A DNA stretch of 64,000 nt from GCA-2715965 sp047608975 (GTDB taxonomy: Bacteria; Verrucomicrobiota; Verrucomicrobiia; Limisphaerales; JAYPXF01), in NCBI GenBank assembly GCA_047608975.1, contig JBLFYM010000003.1:40543-104542 (forward strand), read 5' to 3'. Below the pieces are notes generated by a model. It was not told where the DNA came from. It ran no database searches and saw nothing but the letters and a program-made list of their open reading frames with translations. Positions within the stretch are counted from its first letter, which is position 1, and each line of letters starts with the position of its first letter. The position numbers and the translations under genes are program-made. Shown here one piece after another: positions 1 to 8,908 of the stretch.

Positions 1-841
1 CCGCTTCCGTCTGTAATTCGTTCGGATGGTTCACATGCGCCATCACCGAAAGGTGCAGACCGGCATCCGTAATATCTCTGAAAAGATCGAGCAGTTCGGT
101 TGCATCCGCATCGTTTATGAAGCGATAGGGCCAATAGCTGATGGCCTTGGTACCGATGCGGATCGTTTTGATGTGGGGCAGATCCGCGTTGAGAATCGCA
201 TCAACGTAGGTCTTGAAGAACTTCGTCCGCATCACCATCGGGTCGCCTCCGGTGAATAGCACATCCGTCACTTCCTCGTGTTCGCGCAGGTACTGGATCA
301 GCTGATCCGATTCTTTCATCGCGAACTTCATCCCGTCCAAGGCCACGAATTGCGGCCAGCGGAAACAGAAGGTGCAGTAGGCGTGACAGGTCTGCCCTTG
401 GCTGGCGAAGAACAGCACGGTCTGCTGATACTTGTGCTGCATCCCTTCGAGCGGCGTGCCATCCGCCAGATGCGGCACGTTCATTTTTTTCTGACCAGCC
501 GGATGAGGATTGAGCTGGAGCCGGATGTCGTGGGCAGATTCCCGGATCCGATCGCGATCACCACCACGAACGGCATCCGCCATCTGGTTGAAGTGTCGAT
601 CCTCCAGCATACCTCGCTGGGGAAAGGTCAGAACGAATAGCGGATCGTTGGGATCATCCCAGTCGATCAGGTTTTCGGTGACGTAGTTGTTCGATTTGAA
701 GGGGAGGACCTGTGAAATGACCTGCATCTCAAAGATGCGGTCCTGACCGAGCCGCTGAAGTTGCGGGAGGTTCAACAAATCGCTGGCGGAATGCACCCGA
801 TAGTCGGGTGCCTGCTGATGAACGATATTCCAGTTAGTCAT
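1..841 (-). CDS. KamA-family radical SAM protein (lysine 2,3-aminomutase-like), 3' part missing
   Basis: Partial gene that starts with ATG at 841 and leaves the window at base 1 after about 280 codons. The translation contains TCHAYCTFCFRW, a CxxxCxxC radical SAM cluster motif with Cys152, Cys156 and Cys159, followed by FTGGDP near residues 197-201, the typical second motif of the family. This arrangement matches the KamA / lysine 2,3-aminomutase family, PLP- and [4Fe-4S]-dependent enzymes that move an amino group on lysine or a related amino acid. The PLP lysine lies in the part outside the window. The exact substrate (lysine, glutamate, or an EF-P lysine as in EpmB) cannot be decided. It is the first gene on its strand after a 197-bp spacer from the permease gene. 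Confidence 0.85.
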   Translation of the reverse strand, partial: MTNWNIVHQQAPDYRVHSASDLLNLPQLQRLGQDRIFEMQVISQVLPFKSNNYVTENLIDWDDPNDPLFVLTFPQRGMLEDRHFNQMADAVRGGDRDRIRESAHDIRLQLNPHPAGQKKMNVPHLADGTPLEGMQHKYQQTVLFFASQGQTCHAYCTFCFRWPQFVALDGMKFAMKESDQLIQYLREHEEVTDVLFTGGDPMVMRTKFFKTYVDAILNADLPHIKTIRIGTKAISYWPYRFINDADATELLDLFRDITDAGLHLSVMAHVNHPNELQTEA

Positions 842-856
842 GATTCCGTTGCGCTT

Positions 857-884
857 GCCCTTTTAACTCTTACCGAAAAAGGGC
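857..884. repeat. Small inverted repeat upstream of the radical SAM gene
   Basis: GCCCTTTT at 857-864 pairs exactly with AAAAGGGC at 877-884 across a 12-nt loop. It lies 16 bases upstream of the start codon of the leftward radical SAM gene, so it would sit in its leader or promoter. It could be an operator or a leader hairpin. The stem is short and AT-rich at its base, so function is uncertain. Confidence 0.3.
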
Positions 885-1038
885 AGTAGTTTTCGCGCGT
901 ATTCGGCTATTGATCAAGGGGTAAAACGGCAATGTGCCAAATGATAAATCCTTAAACTATTGGCAATCAACAGCTTACAAATTGTCCACATATACCAAAA
1001 AGGAATTCAAATCGAACGAGTCAAGCCCCTTCTTCCCC

Positions 1039-2829
1039 CTAAGGGGAAGTTTCTCGAAGCTGTTTCCGAGCGAAGATGAGGAGCCCCAAATAGATCAACG
1101 CCAGCGCAATCGAGCCGGCATTGAGCCAGGCACCGCTCAGAATCGCATAGCCGATGCACCCGGGCACCAAGGCGTAATAGATGAACGCCGGGAGAGTTTT
1201 TCGAATGATCATGCCCTCCTTGCCCACCAACCCAACCACCGCTGAGGCGGCCACCACATTGTGAACGCAGATGATATTACCCGCGGCCCCGCCAACGGCC
1301 TGAAGCGCGACGACCCAGGTCGGATCCACATTGATTCGTTCCCCCACCCCGAATTGGAACAGCGAAAACATCATGTTACTTACCGTATTGCTCCCGGCGA
1401 CAAACGCGCCAAAACCGCCGATGAGCGGCGCGATTATCGGCCACGCCGAGCCCGCCACCGAGGCAACCCCTTCGGCCAGCGCGATCGGCATTTTCTCAAA
1501 CCCGGCCGCCCCCGCTTGCGAATTGATGAAGACCTGCACCATCGGCACCGTAAAAATCAGCGCCACCGAGGCCTTGACGATCGTTCCCGCCGAGTCCGAC
1601 CAAGCGGTTCGGTAGCCCGGGCCCTTCATTCCGTGTGTGAAGTAAGTGATCAACGAAACGATGATAAATATCGTCCCGGGCAGATAGAGCGGCGTCACCG
1701 ACGCCAGTTCCCGGATCGTCCCATCCGACAGCTTCCAGTCAAAGCTGATCACCATGCTCGTGATCAGCTGTTTGACGCCCAGTTCTGGAATCCGGGTGAC
1801 GATTAACAGGACTGCCACCATCAGGTAAGGGCTCCACGCTTTCACCATACCCATCGCGCATCCTTCGTCCTCATCCTTGATCTCAATCGAACCGGTCCAT
1901 TCGTCCTCCCAATCAGAGCGCGGCGGAAAATCCCAGGTGTCAGCCGATTTCGGCACGAGAAATCCCACCTTCGCCGCTGGAACGACAATCGCCAGACCGA
2001 TCAATCCGCCGAGGATCGACGGAAATTCGGGTCCCAGAACATTGGCCACAATCAGATACGGCACCGTCATGGAAAAGGCGGCAAACAATGCAAATCGCCA
2101 GATTTTCAGACCTTCACCAAACGACCGGTTCGCACCGAAGAAACGTGTCATCAACGCCACCACAAACAACGGGATCAGCGCTCCGGCGATCGTATGCAAA
2201 AGCGCGACCTTGGCTCCGATCGCCCCCAGAAAGTCGAGCCACGCCAGATCGCCGTTCTCGGCAACAAATCCCTTGGCCCGGGCGAAGGCCTGCACAGCCG
2301 CGTCTCCCTCCAGCCCTTTGTTCACACCCACCAAGATCGGCGTGCCCAGCGCACCGAAAGACACCGGTGAACTCTGGATCACCATTCCCGCCACCACCGC
2401 CGCCATCGCCGGAAACCCCAACCCAACCATCAGCGGAACCGCGACCGCCGCCGGTGTACCAAAGCCCGCTGCCCCTTCGATGAAACTGCCGAACAGCCAG
2501 GCGATGATGATCACCTGCACCCGACGATCCGGAGACACATCCATAAAACCCCGACGGATCACCTGTAGTGCCCCGCTCTCTCGCAAGGTGTTCAGCAGCA
2601 ATATCGCACCGAAAATGATGTAGAGCAGCGAGGTGGCGATCACCAGTCCTTTGAACGTCGCCGCGGCCACGTCCACGAACGCAACCTGCCAAACCAACAG
2701 CGCCAAGCCCGCCGCCGTGAGGTACGAAAGCGGCATTGCCCGACTTGCCGGCCAACGCAGCACCACGAGAAAGAGAGCCACGACCGCGATCGGCAAAAAC
2801 GCGAGAGCTGCGAGAGCGAGGGGATGCAT
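1039..2829 (-). CDS. L-lactate permease family transporter
   Basis: A 596-residue, highly hydrophobic protein with about a dozen predicted membrane segments from the N terminus (MHPLALAALAFLPIAVVALF) to the C terminus. It shows the glycine-rich segments typical of the lactate permease (LctP/LldP) family, such as FIEGAAGFGTPAAVAVPL near residue 115 and VAGSNTVSNMMFSLFQFG near residue 480. The family imports L-lactate, D-lactate or glycolate with protons across the inner membrane. A polar cytoplasmic loop (near residues 295-325, rich in D, E and W) interrupts the middle. The ATG at 2829 begins at the first hydrophobic segment. No lactate dehydrogenase or regulator is adjacent, so the substrate is not settled by context. 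Confidence 0.88.
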   Translation of the reverse strand: MHPLALAALAFLPIAVVALFLVVLRWPASRAMPLSYLTAAGLALLVWQVAFVDVAAATFKGLVIATSLLYIIFGAILLLNTLRESGALQVIRRGFMDVSPDRRVQVIIIAWLFGSFIEGAAGFGTPAAVAVPLMVGLGFPAMAAVVAGMVIQSSPVSFGALGTPILVGVNKGLEGDAAVQAFARAKGFVAENGDLAWLDFLGAIGAKVALLHTIAGALIPLFVVALMTRFFGANRSFGEGLKIWRFALFAAFSMTVPYLIVANVLGPEFPSILGGLIGLAIVVPAAKVGFLVPKSADTWDFPPRSDWEDEWTGSIEIKDEDEGCAMGMVKAWSPYLMVAVLLIVTRIPELGVKQLITSMVISFDWKLSDGTIRELASVTPLYLPGTIFIIVSLITYFTHGMKGPGYRTAWSDSAGTIVKASVALIFTVPMVQVFINSQAGAAGFEKMPIALAEGVASVAGSAWPIIAPLIGGFGAFVAGSNTVSNMMFSLFQFGVGERINVDPTWVVALQAVGGAAGNIICVHNVVAASAVVGLVGKEGMIIRKTLPAFIYYALVPGCIGYAILSGAWLNAGSIALALIYLGLLIFARKQLRETSP

Positions 2830-3130
2830 GGCAAGGGTTTACCGAACGAAGCCGCGGTAAACAATTTGAAAACGGAGGCTTCGAGAGCTGGAGTCATCCG
2901 CCGCAATTGATTGTTCAGTCTGAGGGATAAAGCCGTTTGACCTATTCATCGCTGCAATCACGAATAACTGCTTCAATTCTCGACCTAAGAGAATTCACCC
3001 TCAGTGAAATTAGTAGCCGCGCAAAACACCAAACCAACCAAACCAACGACGCTCAGAGGGGGGTGTAACATCAGTTCTGTAAATTACCCAAAATTCACCT
3101 CACACAGGTTGAATCTCCAAACTCCTACAA
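2830..3130. other. Intergenic stretch without a supported gene
   Basis: About 300 bases between two leftward genes. It contains the promoter side of the permease gene and the 3' side of the TPR gene. No open frame with protein-like composition, no RNA gene and no convincing terminator hairpin was seen. Confidence 0.5.
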
Positions 3131-4972
3131 TTACTGCATCACCTGCAGCTGTGCTTCTATCTGAATGGCAACGTTCAGGTGGCGTTGGGCCAGCTCTGGT
3201 TTCTGCTGTTTCAGATAGAGATCTGCCAGCCCGCGATGCAGGTCCGGAATATCTGGCCGCATGCGGAGCGCAACCCCGAACATCTGTTCCGCTTCCCCCA
3301 ATCGGTCCACGCGCAACAGCGCCGTCGCAATATTGAAGATGGAATCGATATTCTGAGGATCCAACGTAACCGCCTGCCTGAGATAAGGGAGGGCTTGTTC
3401 CGGTTGCTGCAACTGAAGATGCGCAATCCCGAGATTGTTCAGGATGCCCAGATGCTCCGGTTCGATCTTGAGCGCCAGCTGATACTGCCCGATCGCCTGC
3501 TGAATCTTACCCACCTGCAACAGCACGTTTCCGTAGTTGTAAGGCAATTGAACCAATGGAAACTGGGGATCCGTTTCGCGCGCCTTCACGTAGTTGACCT
3601 CCGCAAAGAGAAACTCGTTGTTCGCGGCATACGCATTTCCCAGCTTCATCAAGGCCGCCGCTTTGAGTCTCGGATCCCGGGTTTTCTCAGCAAGGTTTTC
3701 GAAAAAAACCACGTCGTTCCGCCAGATCTCGGTCTGACGAAAACTCAAGGTTCCCAAAACTCCGGCCAACAACACACAGACAACAACGGTGGTTTTGAAT
3801 CTCCCACCCGCTGCTGATTTGAAAAGCACTGCGAAGGCGACAAAGGACCACAAAACTCCATTCACGATTCCGTAGCGGTCATGCGGGTAATGTGGCCGTT
3901 CTGTCAGCCCAAGCATTGGCACCAGCAATCCAAGGTGCGCAATCCAGAGCGCGAGCAATCCCGGCCAACGTCGAACGTTGAGCAACAGGAAAACGCTCGT
4001 CCCAACCACCCCCACCGCGCTCGCGATGAAGCGGATATCCGTCATCTTGATTTCGAGAAAAATCTCGTAGATCGGAGACAGGTTCAGCGGTAACAACGGT
4101 TTCCAGACGTAGTAACCCCACACGTAAAACGCCTGCAACGCACGTTGCCCCAGCGTGAATGATTCGACGTCCGCAGGTTTGAACCAGGTCCCGGCGTTGA
4201 AGAACCGGCCATACAACGTCCCGGCAACCAGCAGACACGCGATGATCAGAAACGGGATTTTCTCAATCCAGACACGCCGCGCGGCGGCATCGAAGAATCG
4301 CAGTTGCCCGTCGCGCTCAAAGCGCCGGAGCGGATGGAGATCCATTGCGACCAGGACAGCCCCAAACCCCAGCACAATCGGATAAGTCATCACCGCCAGC
4401 AGATAAGTGAATGCCGCCGCCCAATAAACCGGCTGACGAAAACCGGATCGGCTGTGATCCACCTTCAGGTAGAACAACAGCGACCCGAGCATGAACAACA
4501 ACGAGAGGTGGTAAGGAAGTCCTGTCACCCACGCGACCGGCTCCACCCGCAGTGGGTGAACCGCCCACAACAACGCGCCCAAGCCGGCGGCAACCAATAC
4601 GGGATTCGTCGATCGATCAGCCGCACCGGGCAACAAACCACCCATCCGAACCAGTACGAAAAACACCAGCCAGGCATTCATCGTATGGAGAAACACATTC
4701 GCGAGGTGGTAGCCAAACGGGTTCAGCCCGAACAAATCGTAGACGACCGCCCAAGCCAGCCAGGAGAACGCCTTGTATCGAATCGCCTGCTCAAAGTCCG
4801 TAAACATCCAGGCCAGATTTTCCCCGGTGACGCCGTAAACATGGGGATTTTCGAAGACGTTGATATCATCGTCCCACTGAAGAAAGTCCGCCGCCAAGGT
4901 CTGCCAAAAGACCCCCAACACCACCACGAACAATCCGATCAGGATCGCAGAGATAAGTTGGCGCGGCTTCAT
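3131..4972 (-). CDS. Polytopic membrane protein with C-terminal TPR repeats
   Basis: A 613-residue protein. The N-terminal two thirds carry about ten membrane segments; after the first of them comes FLQWDDDINVFENPHV, an aspartate-containing first periplasmic loop like that of TMTC / PMT-type (GT-C fold) O-glycosyltransferase-like proteins. From about residue 430 the chain becomes soluble and has three to four TPR motifs (for example NNLGIAHLQLQQPEQALPYL). GT-C proteins move sugars from lipid carriers onto proteins or envelope glycans, and TPRs bind protein partners. Whether this protein is catalytic is not shown by the sequence. It is divergently oriented to the exported methyltransferase gene, with a shared 108-bp upstream region. 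Confidence 0.75.
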   Translation of the reverse strand: MKPRQLISAILIGLFVVVLGVFWQTLAADFLQWDDDINVFENPHVYGVTGENLAWMFTDFEQAIRYKAFSWLAWAVVYDLFGLNPFGYHLANVFLHTMNAWLVFFVLVRMGGLLPGAADRSTNPVLVAAGLGALLWAVHPLRVEPVAWVTGLPYHLSLLFMLGSLLFYLKVDHSRSGFRQPVYWAAAFTYLLAVMTYPIVLGFGAVLVAMDLHPLRRFERDGQLRFFDAAARRVWIEKIPFLIIACLLVAGTLYGRFFNAGTWFKPADVESFTLGQRALQAFYVWGYYVWKPLLPLNLSPIYEIFLEIKMTDIRFIASAVGVVGTSVFLLLNVRRWPGLLALWIAHLGLLVPMLGLTERPHYPHDRYGIVNGVLWSFVAFAVLFKSAAGGRFKTTVVVCVLLAGVLGTLSFRQTEIWRNDVVFFENLAEKTRDPRLKAAALMKLGNAYAANNEFLFAEVNYVKARETDPQFPLVQLPYNYGNVLLQVGKIQQAIGQYQLALKIEPEHLGILNNLGIAHLQLQQPEQALPYLRQAVTLDPQNIDSIFNIATALLRVDRLGEAEQMFGVALRMRPDIPDLHRGLADLYLKQQKPELAQRHLNVAIQIEAQLQVMQ

Positions 4973-5080
4973 AGGCGCGAAGCATGGCGGAACCAGACCT
5001 CCTTCTTCAAGTCATGGGGCAGCCAAAATCGTAGTCCCTCCCAGCTTGCCAACCCCATGATCGGACTCCAATCTCATCCC

Positions 5081-5794
5081 ATGCGTCCCCGTTCCATCTG
5101 CTTTCTGTTGGTTGCCCTCTTTGCAATTCAAACGATCCCCGCCGCCGAGAAAAAGCTCTATGAGTCCGGGACGAAATCCCGGAGCGGCATCGGCAAGTAT
5201 TTCAAAGGCAGGGAGATCGCGCACTTCATGTCACATATGGGCGCACCGTGGCTGGAACGAGGCGAACGCGACAAAGAGGAACGTCCGGATCTGTTGATGA
5301 AGGCTTTGGCACTCAAGCCCGGAATGCACGTCGCGGACATCGGCTGCGGCAGCGGTTTCTATGCTCGCAAGATGGCCAAGGAAGTGGGCAACACCGGTCT
5401 GGTTTACGGCGTCGATATCCAGAAGGAGATGCTCGTCATCCTGCGCAAGAACATGCAGGCGAACAACGCGACCAATTTCGTCGCCGTGCTGAGCGATGTC
5501 GCCGACCCGAAGCTTCCCGCCGGCAAGATCGATCTCGCCCTGTTTGTCGACGTCTACCACGAGTTCGAATTCCCTCACGAAATGATGCTCAAGATTGCGA
5601 AGTCGCTGAAGAAAGGCGGCCGCGTGGTGCTGGTCGAATATCGCCAGGAAGATCCCGAAGTGCCGATCAAGTATCTCCACAAGATGACCCAGTTACAGGT
5701 GGCCAAGGAAATGAGCCTGCAACCCGATCTGGAATGGCAGCAGACGATTCACACCCTGCCCTGGCAGCATGTGATCATCTACCAAAAGAAATAG
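5081..5794 (+). CDS. Class I SAM-dependent methyltransferase with a signal peptide
   Basis: A 237-residue protein when started at ATG 5081. That start gives a clean signal peptide (MRPRSICFLLVALFAIQTIPAAE) with an alanine-rich cleavage site, and the ATG at 5057 would only add a short tail. The mature part has the Rossmann-type SAM-binding motif VADIGCGSGFYARKMA at about residues 86-101, an acidic motif (GVDIQKEML), a post-motif (LALFVDVYHEFE) and RVVLVEY, as in class I methyltransferases. The substrate is unknown. Export of a SAM-dependent enzyme is odd because SAM is normally cytoplasmic; the peptide might instead act as a membrane anchor. A very long open frame upstream of 5081 is the antisense of the TPR gene and is not part of this protein. 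Confidence 0.82.
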   Translation: MRPRSICFLLVALFAIQTIPAAEKKLYESGTKSRSGIGKYFKGREIAHFMSHMGAPWLERGERDKEERPDLLMKALALKPGMHVADIGCGSGFYARKMAKEVGNTGLVYGVDIQKEMLVILRKNMQANNATNFVAVLSDVADPKLPAGKIDLALFVDVYHEFEFPHEMMLKIAKSLKKGGRVVLVEYRQEDPEVPIKYLHKMTQLQVAKEMSLQPDLEWQQTIHTLPWQHVIIYQKK

Positions 5795-5930
5795 GTTTTC
5801 TGGAAAGCTCCAAGCCACAAATCCCAAACTCCACTCCAATTGGAACCGATTATTTGAGGCGTGGAGTTTTTGTATTTCCGACCGTTCGACGATGACTTCC
5901 CGGTCTCCAAACCCGCTTTCAATTACACCC

Positions 5931-6629
5931 ATGAAATACAAAGTTACTCCCCTCCTTGCCGCCCTGTGCCTCATCTGCGGTTCAGCCTCCGCAGCCAATC
6001 CCGTATTCGCCAAGGTCACCGACGATCCCAAACTCCCACGCGTCCTGCTGGCAGGTGATTCCATCTCCATTGCCTACACGGTTCCCACGCGTGAATTGCT
6101 GGAAGGCAAAGCCAACCTCCATCGCATTCCCACCAACGCCGGGCACACGGGCATGGGCATCAAGGGACTCCCCAAGTGGCTTGAAAAGCTGGGTGGCGAA
6201 TGGGACGTGATCCACTTCAACTGGGGTCTTTGGGATCTCTGCTACCGCAACCCGCAATCGAAGAACCAGGGTCGCCGTGACAAGGTCAACGGCGAGCTCA
6301 CGCACACCATCGAGCAATACACCGCCAATCTCGAAAAACTCGTCGCGCTGCTCAAGCAGACCAAAGCCAAACTCATCTTCGCGACCACCACCCCGGTGCC
6401 CGAAGGTGAATTCGGCCGCAAACTTGGCGACGACCTCGCCTATAACAAGGCCGCTCTGAAAGTGATGAAGAAGCACCACATCACCATCAACGATCTGAAC
6501 AAAGTCATGGCCGGCAAGATGGACCAATACGGAACCAAACCCGGCGACGTCCACTTCAAGTCTGCAGGGAGTCAACTCCTGGCCCAACAGGTCACCAGGT
6601 CCATCCTCGCTGAACTGGCCAAGCCCTGA
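5931..6629 (+). CDS. Exported SGNH/GDSL-type hydrolase
   Basis: A 232-residue protein with a signal peptide (MKYKVTPLLAALCLICGSASAA). The nucleophile block is VLLAGDSISIAYT (Ser about residue 44), followed by a glycine block (NAGHTGMG), an HFNWGLWD block in place of GxND, and a C-terminal DVHFKSAGS with the expected Asp and His of the catalytic triad. SGNH hydrolases deacylate or deacetylate carbohydrates and lipids; the exported form in a sulfatase-rich region fits carbohydrate-ester cleavage. ATG 5931 was preferred over an in-frame ATG at 5892 because it opens directly on the signal peptide. Same strand as the methyltransferase upstream, 136 bp apart. Confidence 0.8.
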   Translation: MKYKVTPLLAALCLICGSASAANPVFAKVTDDPKLPRVLLAGDSISIAYTVPTRELLEGKANLHRIPTNAGHTGMGIKGLPKWLEKLGGEWDVIHFNWGLWDLCYRNPQSKNQGRRDKVNGELTHTIEQYTANLEKLVALLKQTKAKLIFATTTPVPEGEFGRKLGDDLAYNKAALKVMKKHHITINDLNKVMAGKMDQYGTKPGDVHFKSAGSQLLAQQVTRSILAELAKP

Positions 6630-6697
6630 TTCCCTGGCACCGAGCGTTCGCTCATCGCCCACGCGGGGTTGAACGGCGCGGCGCGGACTGCCTCAAG

Positions 6698-7549
6698 TCA
6701 GCCCAGCTCTTCGGTGCTCCACCGTTCACCACTGCGCAACACCTTGTGAGCCTGATCAATCTCCTTGCAGGAGTTGACGAAAAGCTCGGGAGTGACCGTG
6801 TTGAACTCGAACATTTCGAAGTGGCAGGGGATCACCATTTTCACTCCGAGGTCTTTCGCCAGACCTGCGGCTTCAAGTCCGTCGAAGTTGCCGGCAACCC
6901 GTCGCGCTGGCACGTCACCATTGATCGGTAGAATCGCGACATCGGGGCGGAACAGCCGCGCCGCCTCCGCCAACCCGGCATACCATCGGCAATCACCCGA
7001 GTGGTAGACGCGCCATTTGCCCACGTCATAAATGTAACCGAGAAAACGGTGATGACCGCGATCGTCCCGCTCAATATCGTTGTGGGCGGCGGCGATGCCA
7101 TGCAGCGTGACGCCACCCGCCCGCTGGGTTTTGTTCGCATCAGCGCCGACGAAACGTTCGGGGCCGTTATGCGAATTCAACCGGGCCGGGCCAATGCCGC
7201 GATTGGCTTCCGGCAGGATCACCTGCGTTCGCGGATTGACGCGCAGTAGCGGCTCCAACGTATCTGGATCGAAATGATCCGTGTGGTTGTGGCTGGAGGT
7301 GATGAGATTGACGAAGTCAAGTCGCTCGGGTGCGATGACCCGTTCGGTCATCCGGACATGCGGCTTGTCCGTATCAGCATATTTCGCCGTGAGCGAATCG
7401 GACAGATAGGGATCGATCAGCACATGCTTGCCGCCGCTCTGGAGAAGGAACCCGCTCTGCCCCAACCACCAGATGGAAAGTTCGCCCAGCCCACGTTTGA
7501 CGCGTACATCCGCGAGGAAAGCATCGTCTTTCTGAACTGCTTTGATCAC
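6698..7549 (-). CDS. MBL-fold metallo-hydrolase (UlaG-like)
   Basis: A 283-residue cytoplasmic protein with a beta-lactamase fold: WLGQSGFLLQSGGKHVLIDPYLS at the N terminus, the metal motif SSHNHTDHFD (HxHxDH) at about residues 85-94, HSGDCRWY and a late CHFEMFEFNT histidine. The arrangement is that of the UlaG-like group, Zn/Mn-dependent hydrolases that include L-ascorbate-6-phosphate lactonase. No ascorbate or sugar phosphotransferase genes are nearby, so the substrate is open. Its GTG start (7549-7547) overlaps the TGA stop of the upstream ThuA gene in the four bases GTGA, so the pair is probably translated together. Confidence 0.85.
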   Translation of the reverse strand: MIKAVQKDDAFLADVRVKRGLGELSIWWLGQSGFLLQSGGKHVLIDPYLSDSLTAKYADTDKPHVRMTERVIAPERLDFVNLITSSHNHTDHFDPDTLEPLLRVNPRTQVILPEANRGIGPARLNSHNGPERFVGADANKTQRAGGVTLHGIAAAHNDIERDDRGHHRFLGYIYDVGKWRVYHSGDCRWYAGLAEAARLFRPDVAILPINGDVPARRVAGNFDGLEAAGLAKDLGVKMVIPCHFEMFEFNTVTPELFVNSCKEIDQAHKVLRSGERWSTEELG

Positions 7550-8376
7550 TTCAGGTGACCGGTGGTCCAGAGTACTCCGTTCGCCAGCACATTGATGAAC
7601 GGCTCTTCTTCAAAGGTCGCATCGCTGTGTCCGTAAGACGTTCCAAAAACTCGTGCTTTGCCGAACTGGTTCACCCAGAACACCGGATGTTCCTTCTTCG
7701 TCCGCTCGCTCACCGAGGTCGCCAATGGCGTGGTGTTTGGCCAGACTTTTTCAATGACGTAGAGTTCATCGCTTGGAGTCACCCAGTTTTTAGGAAAACC
7801 CTTCATGATTGGATGATCGGGAACCGTCACCTTCACCGGATATTCGCTTTTGTGATCGTGTCGGAAACTCGAGACACCCAGCAACTCGCGCCAGTCGTCA
7901 ATAACGGCCCCGCGATAGGTGTGCATCGCGCAGTGGATCACCAATGCGGGAGTGCCGGACCGATGCGCGTCGGTCACCTTGCGGACGTATTTCGGATCAG
8001 TGGTGTTGGCAAAACACTCATTGTGAATCACGACGTCGTAATTTTTGGCCCAGTCAGGATCGTCGTAGAGCTTGATCTCCCCCTGGGTGCCCCGACCACC
8101 ATCGTGAAGCACTGTCCACTTCATGTTCACCCGCTTGGAGATCCCCTCCGTCAACATCTTGCTCTGAAAGAAATAGTTATGGCAGCAACCGCCCGTCACC
8201 ACGAGCGCCCGGATCGGAATCGCCGGCCCCACCTTGGGTGCCGCCGGCTTTTTGCGGTTCTTCCTCTGCTTTCCTTTTTCAGCCGCGCCGAGGTCGAGCA
8301 CGCCCGCCAGCGCCACCGCAACCACGATGAAGCCAAAAACCGATGAAACAATTCCTCGTCGAATGGAAATCTGCAT
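7546..8376 (-). CDS. Exported ThuA-domain protein
   Basis: A 276-residue protein with a signal peptide (MQISIRRGIVSSVFGFIVVAVALAGVLDLGAAE) and a basic linker, then a ThuA-like domain (trehalose-utilization type, class I glutamine amidotransferase-like fold): IRALVVTGGCCHNYFF, YDVVIHNECFANT, GTPALVIHCAMHTYRG, FRHDHKSEYPVKV and VFGTSYGHSD. Many PVC bacteria carry exported ThuA proteins beside sugar-metabolism genes, but the biochemical role is poorly known. The open frame continues upstream to 8724, but that part lacks protein-like character and the ATG at 8376 opens the signal peptide. It is translationally coupled to the metallo-hydrolase downstream. Confidence 0.83.
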   Translation of the reverse strand: MQISIRRGIVSSVFGFIVVAVALAGVLDLGAAEKGKQRKNRKKPAAPKVGPAIPIRALVVTGGCCHNYFFQSKMLTEGISKRVNMKWTVLHDGGRGTQGEIKLYDDPDWAKNYDVVIHNECFANTTDPKYVRKVTDAHRSGTPALVIHCAMHTYRGAVIDDWRELLGVSSFRHDHKSEYPVKVTVPDHPIMKGFPKNWVTPSDELYVIEKVWPNTTPLATSVSERTKKEHPVFWVNQFGKARVFGTSYGHSDATFEEEPFINVLANGVLWTTGHLK

Positions 8377-8562
8377 GGCGCAGAGCCTAGGAGCCGATCG
8401 GGCATTCCCCAAGCGGATTTCGCCAATCCGATCGTAAGAAAGTAATCTCTGCCTGGGCTGCAACTCCGGCTCAGCCGCCCCTCGCCGTCCGCCCGACATC
8501 TCGTGAAAGATATTTCCAGGATCAGACACTCTATGTCCACCCCTCCAGTCCAGGATGCGCCC

Positions 8563-8775
8563 ATGAAACTCCTCGCTACTGATTGGAAATGCACTGGTGC
8601 AAAACACATCTGGAACTGCGGCGCCGCGGCCTTGTTTCGGCTCGCCGATGGAAGGTTTGAACTGCGTGGCGGCTCGCGTGATGATCGGCTCGAAGCTTTG
8701 GAATGGGCTTCGCTCTTCGAGCACGATGCCGTTTTCGACCCAACCTGCCCGCCGAAGAATCCCGAACAGAATTAG
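8563..8775 (+). CDS. Small unknown protein
   Basis: A candidate 70-residue protein beginning MKLLATDWKCTGAKHIWNC. The composition looks protein-like, with a compact core (AAALFRLADGRFELRGGSRDDRLEALEWASLFEHDAVF) and a tail ending PTCPPKNPEQN. In-frame ATGs at 8533 and 8563 and a GTG at 8503 are possible starts; 8563 is the most conservative. It lies between two leftward genes and is read rightward. The frame on the opposite strand is lower in quality, which is why I favour this one. No known family was recognised. Confidence 0.45.
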   Translation: MKLLATDWKCTGAKHIWNCGAAALFRLADGRFELRGGSRDDRLEALEWASLFEHDAVFDPTCPPKNPEQN

Positions 8776-8908
8776 GTGACTCGGTCTGCAACTCCCATGC
8801 CCCGCTGCGGCGGGAGAATCAACTCCGGCGCGAACTCCGTCCCCGTTTCAACCGCGCCAACGTCTGGCCCTGGACCGCTGTCCATATCGGCCGGCGCGAG
8901 AATGGGGA

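Noticed and set aside
26..640. Two rightward open frames at the left edge
   Set aside because: They are antisense to the radical SAM gene, whose leftward frame contains the CxxxCxxC and GGDP motifs; the rightward translations have no recognisable pattern.
4304..5080. Long upstream extension of the methyltransferase frame
   Set aside because: It is antisense to the TPR protein gene, and the signal peptide begins at 5081.
8377..8724. N-terminal extension of the ThuA gene
   Set aside because: The extended frame lacks protein character and would bury the signal peptide that starts at 8376.
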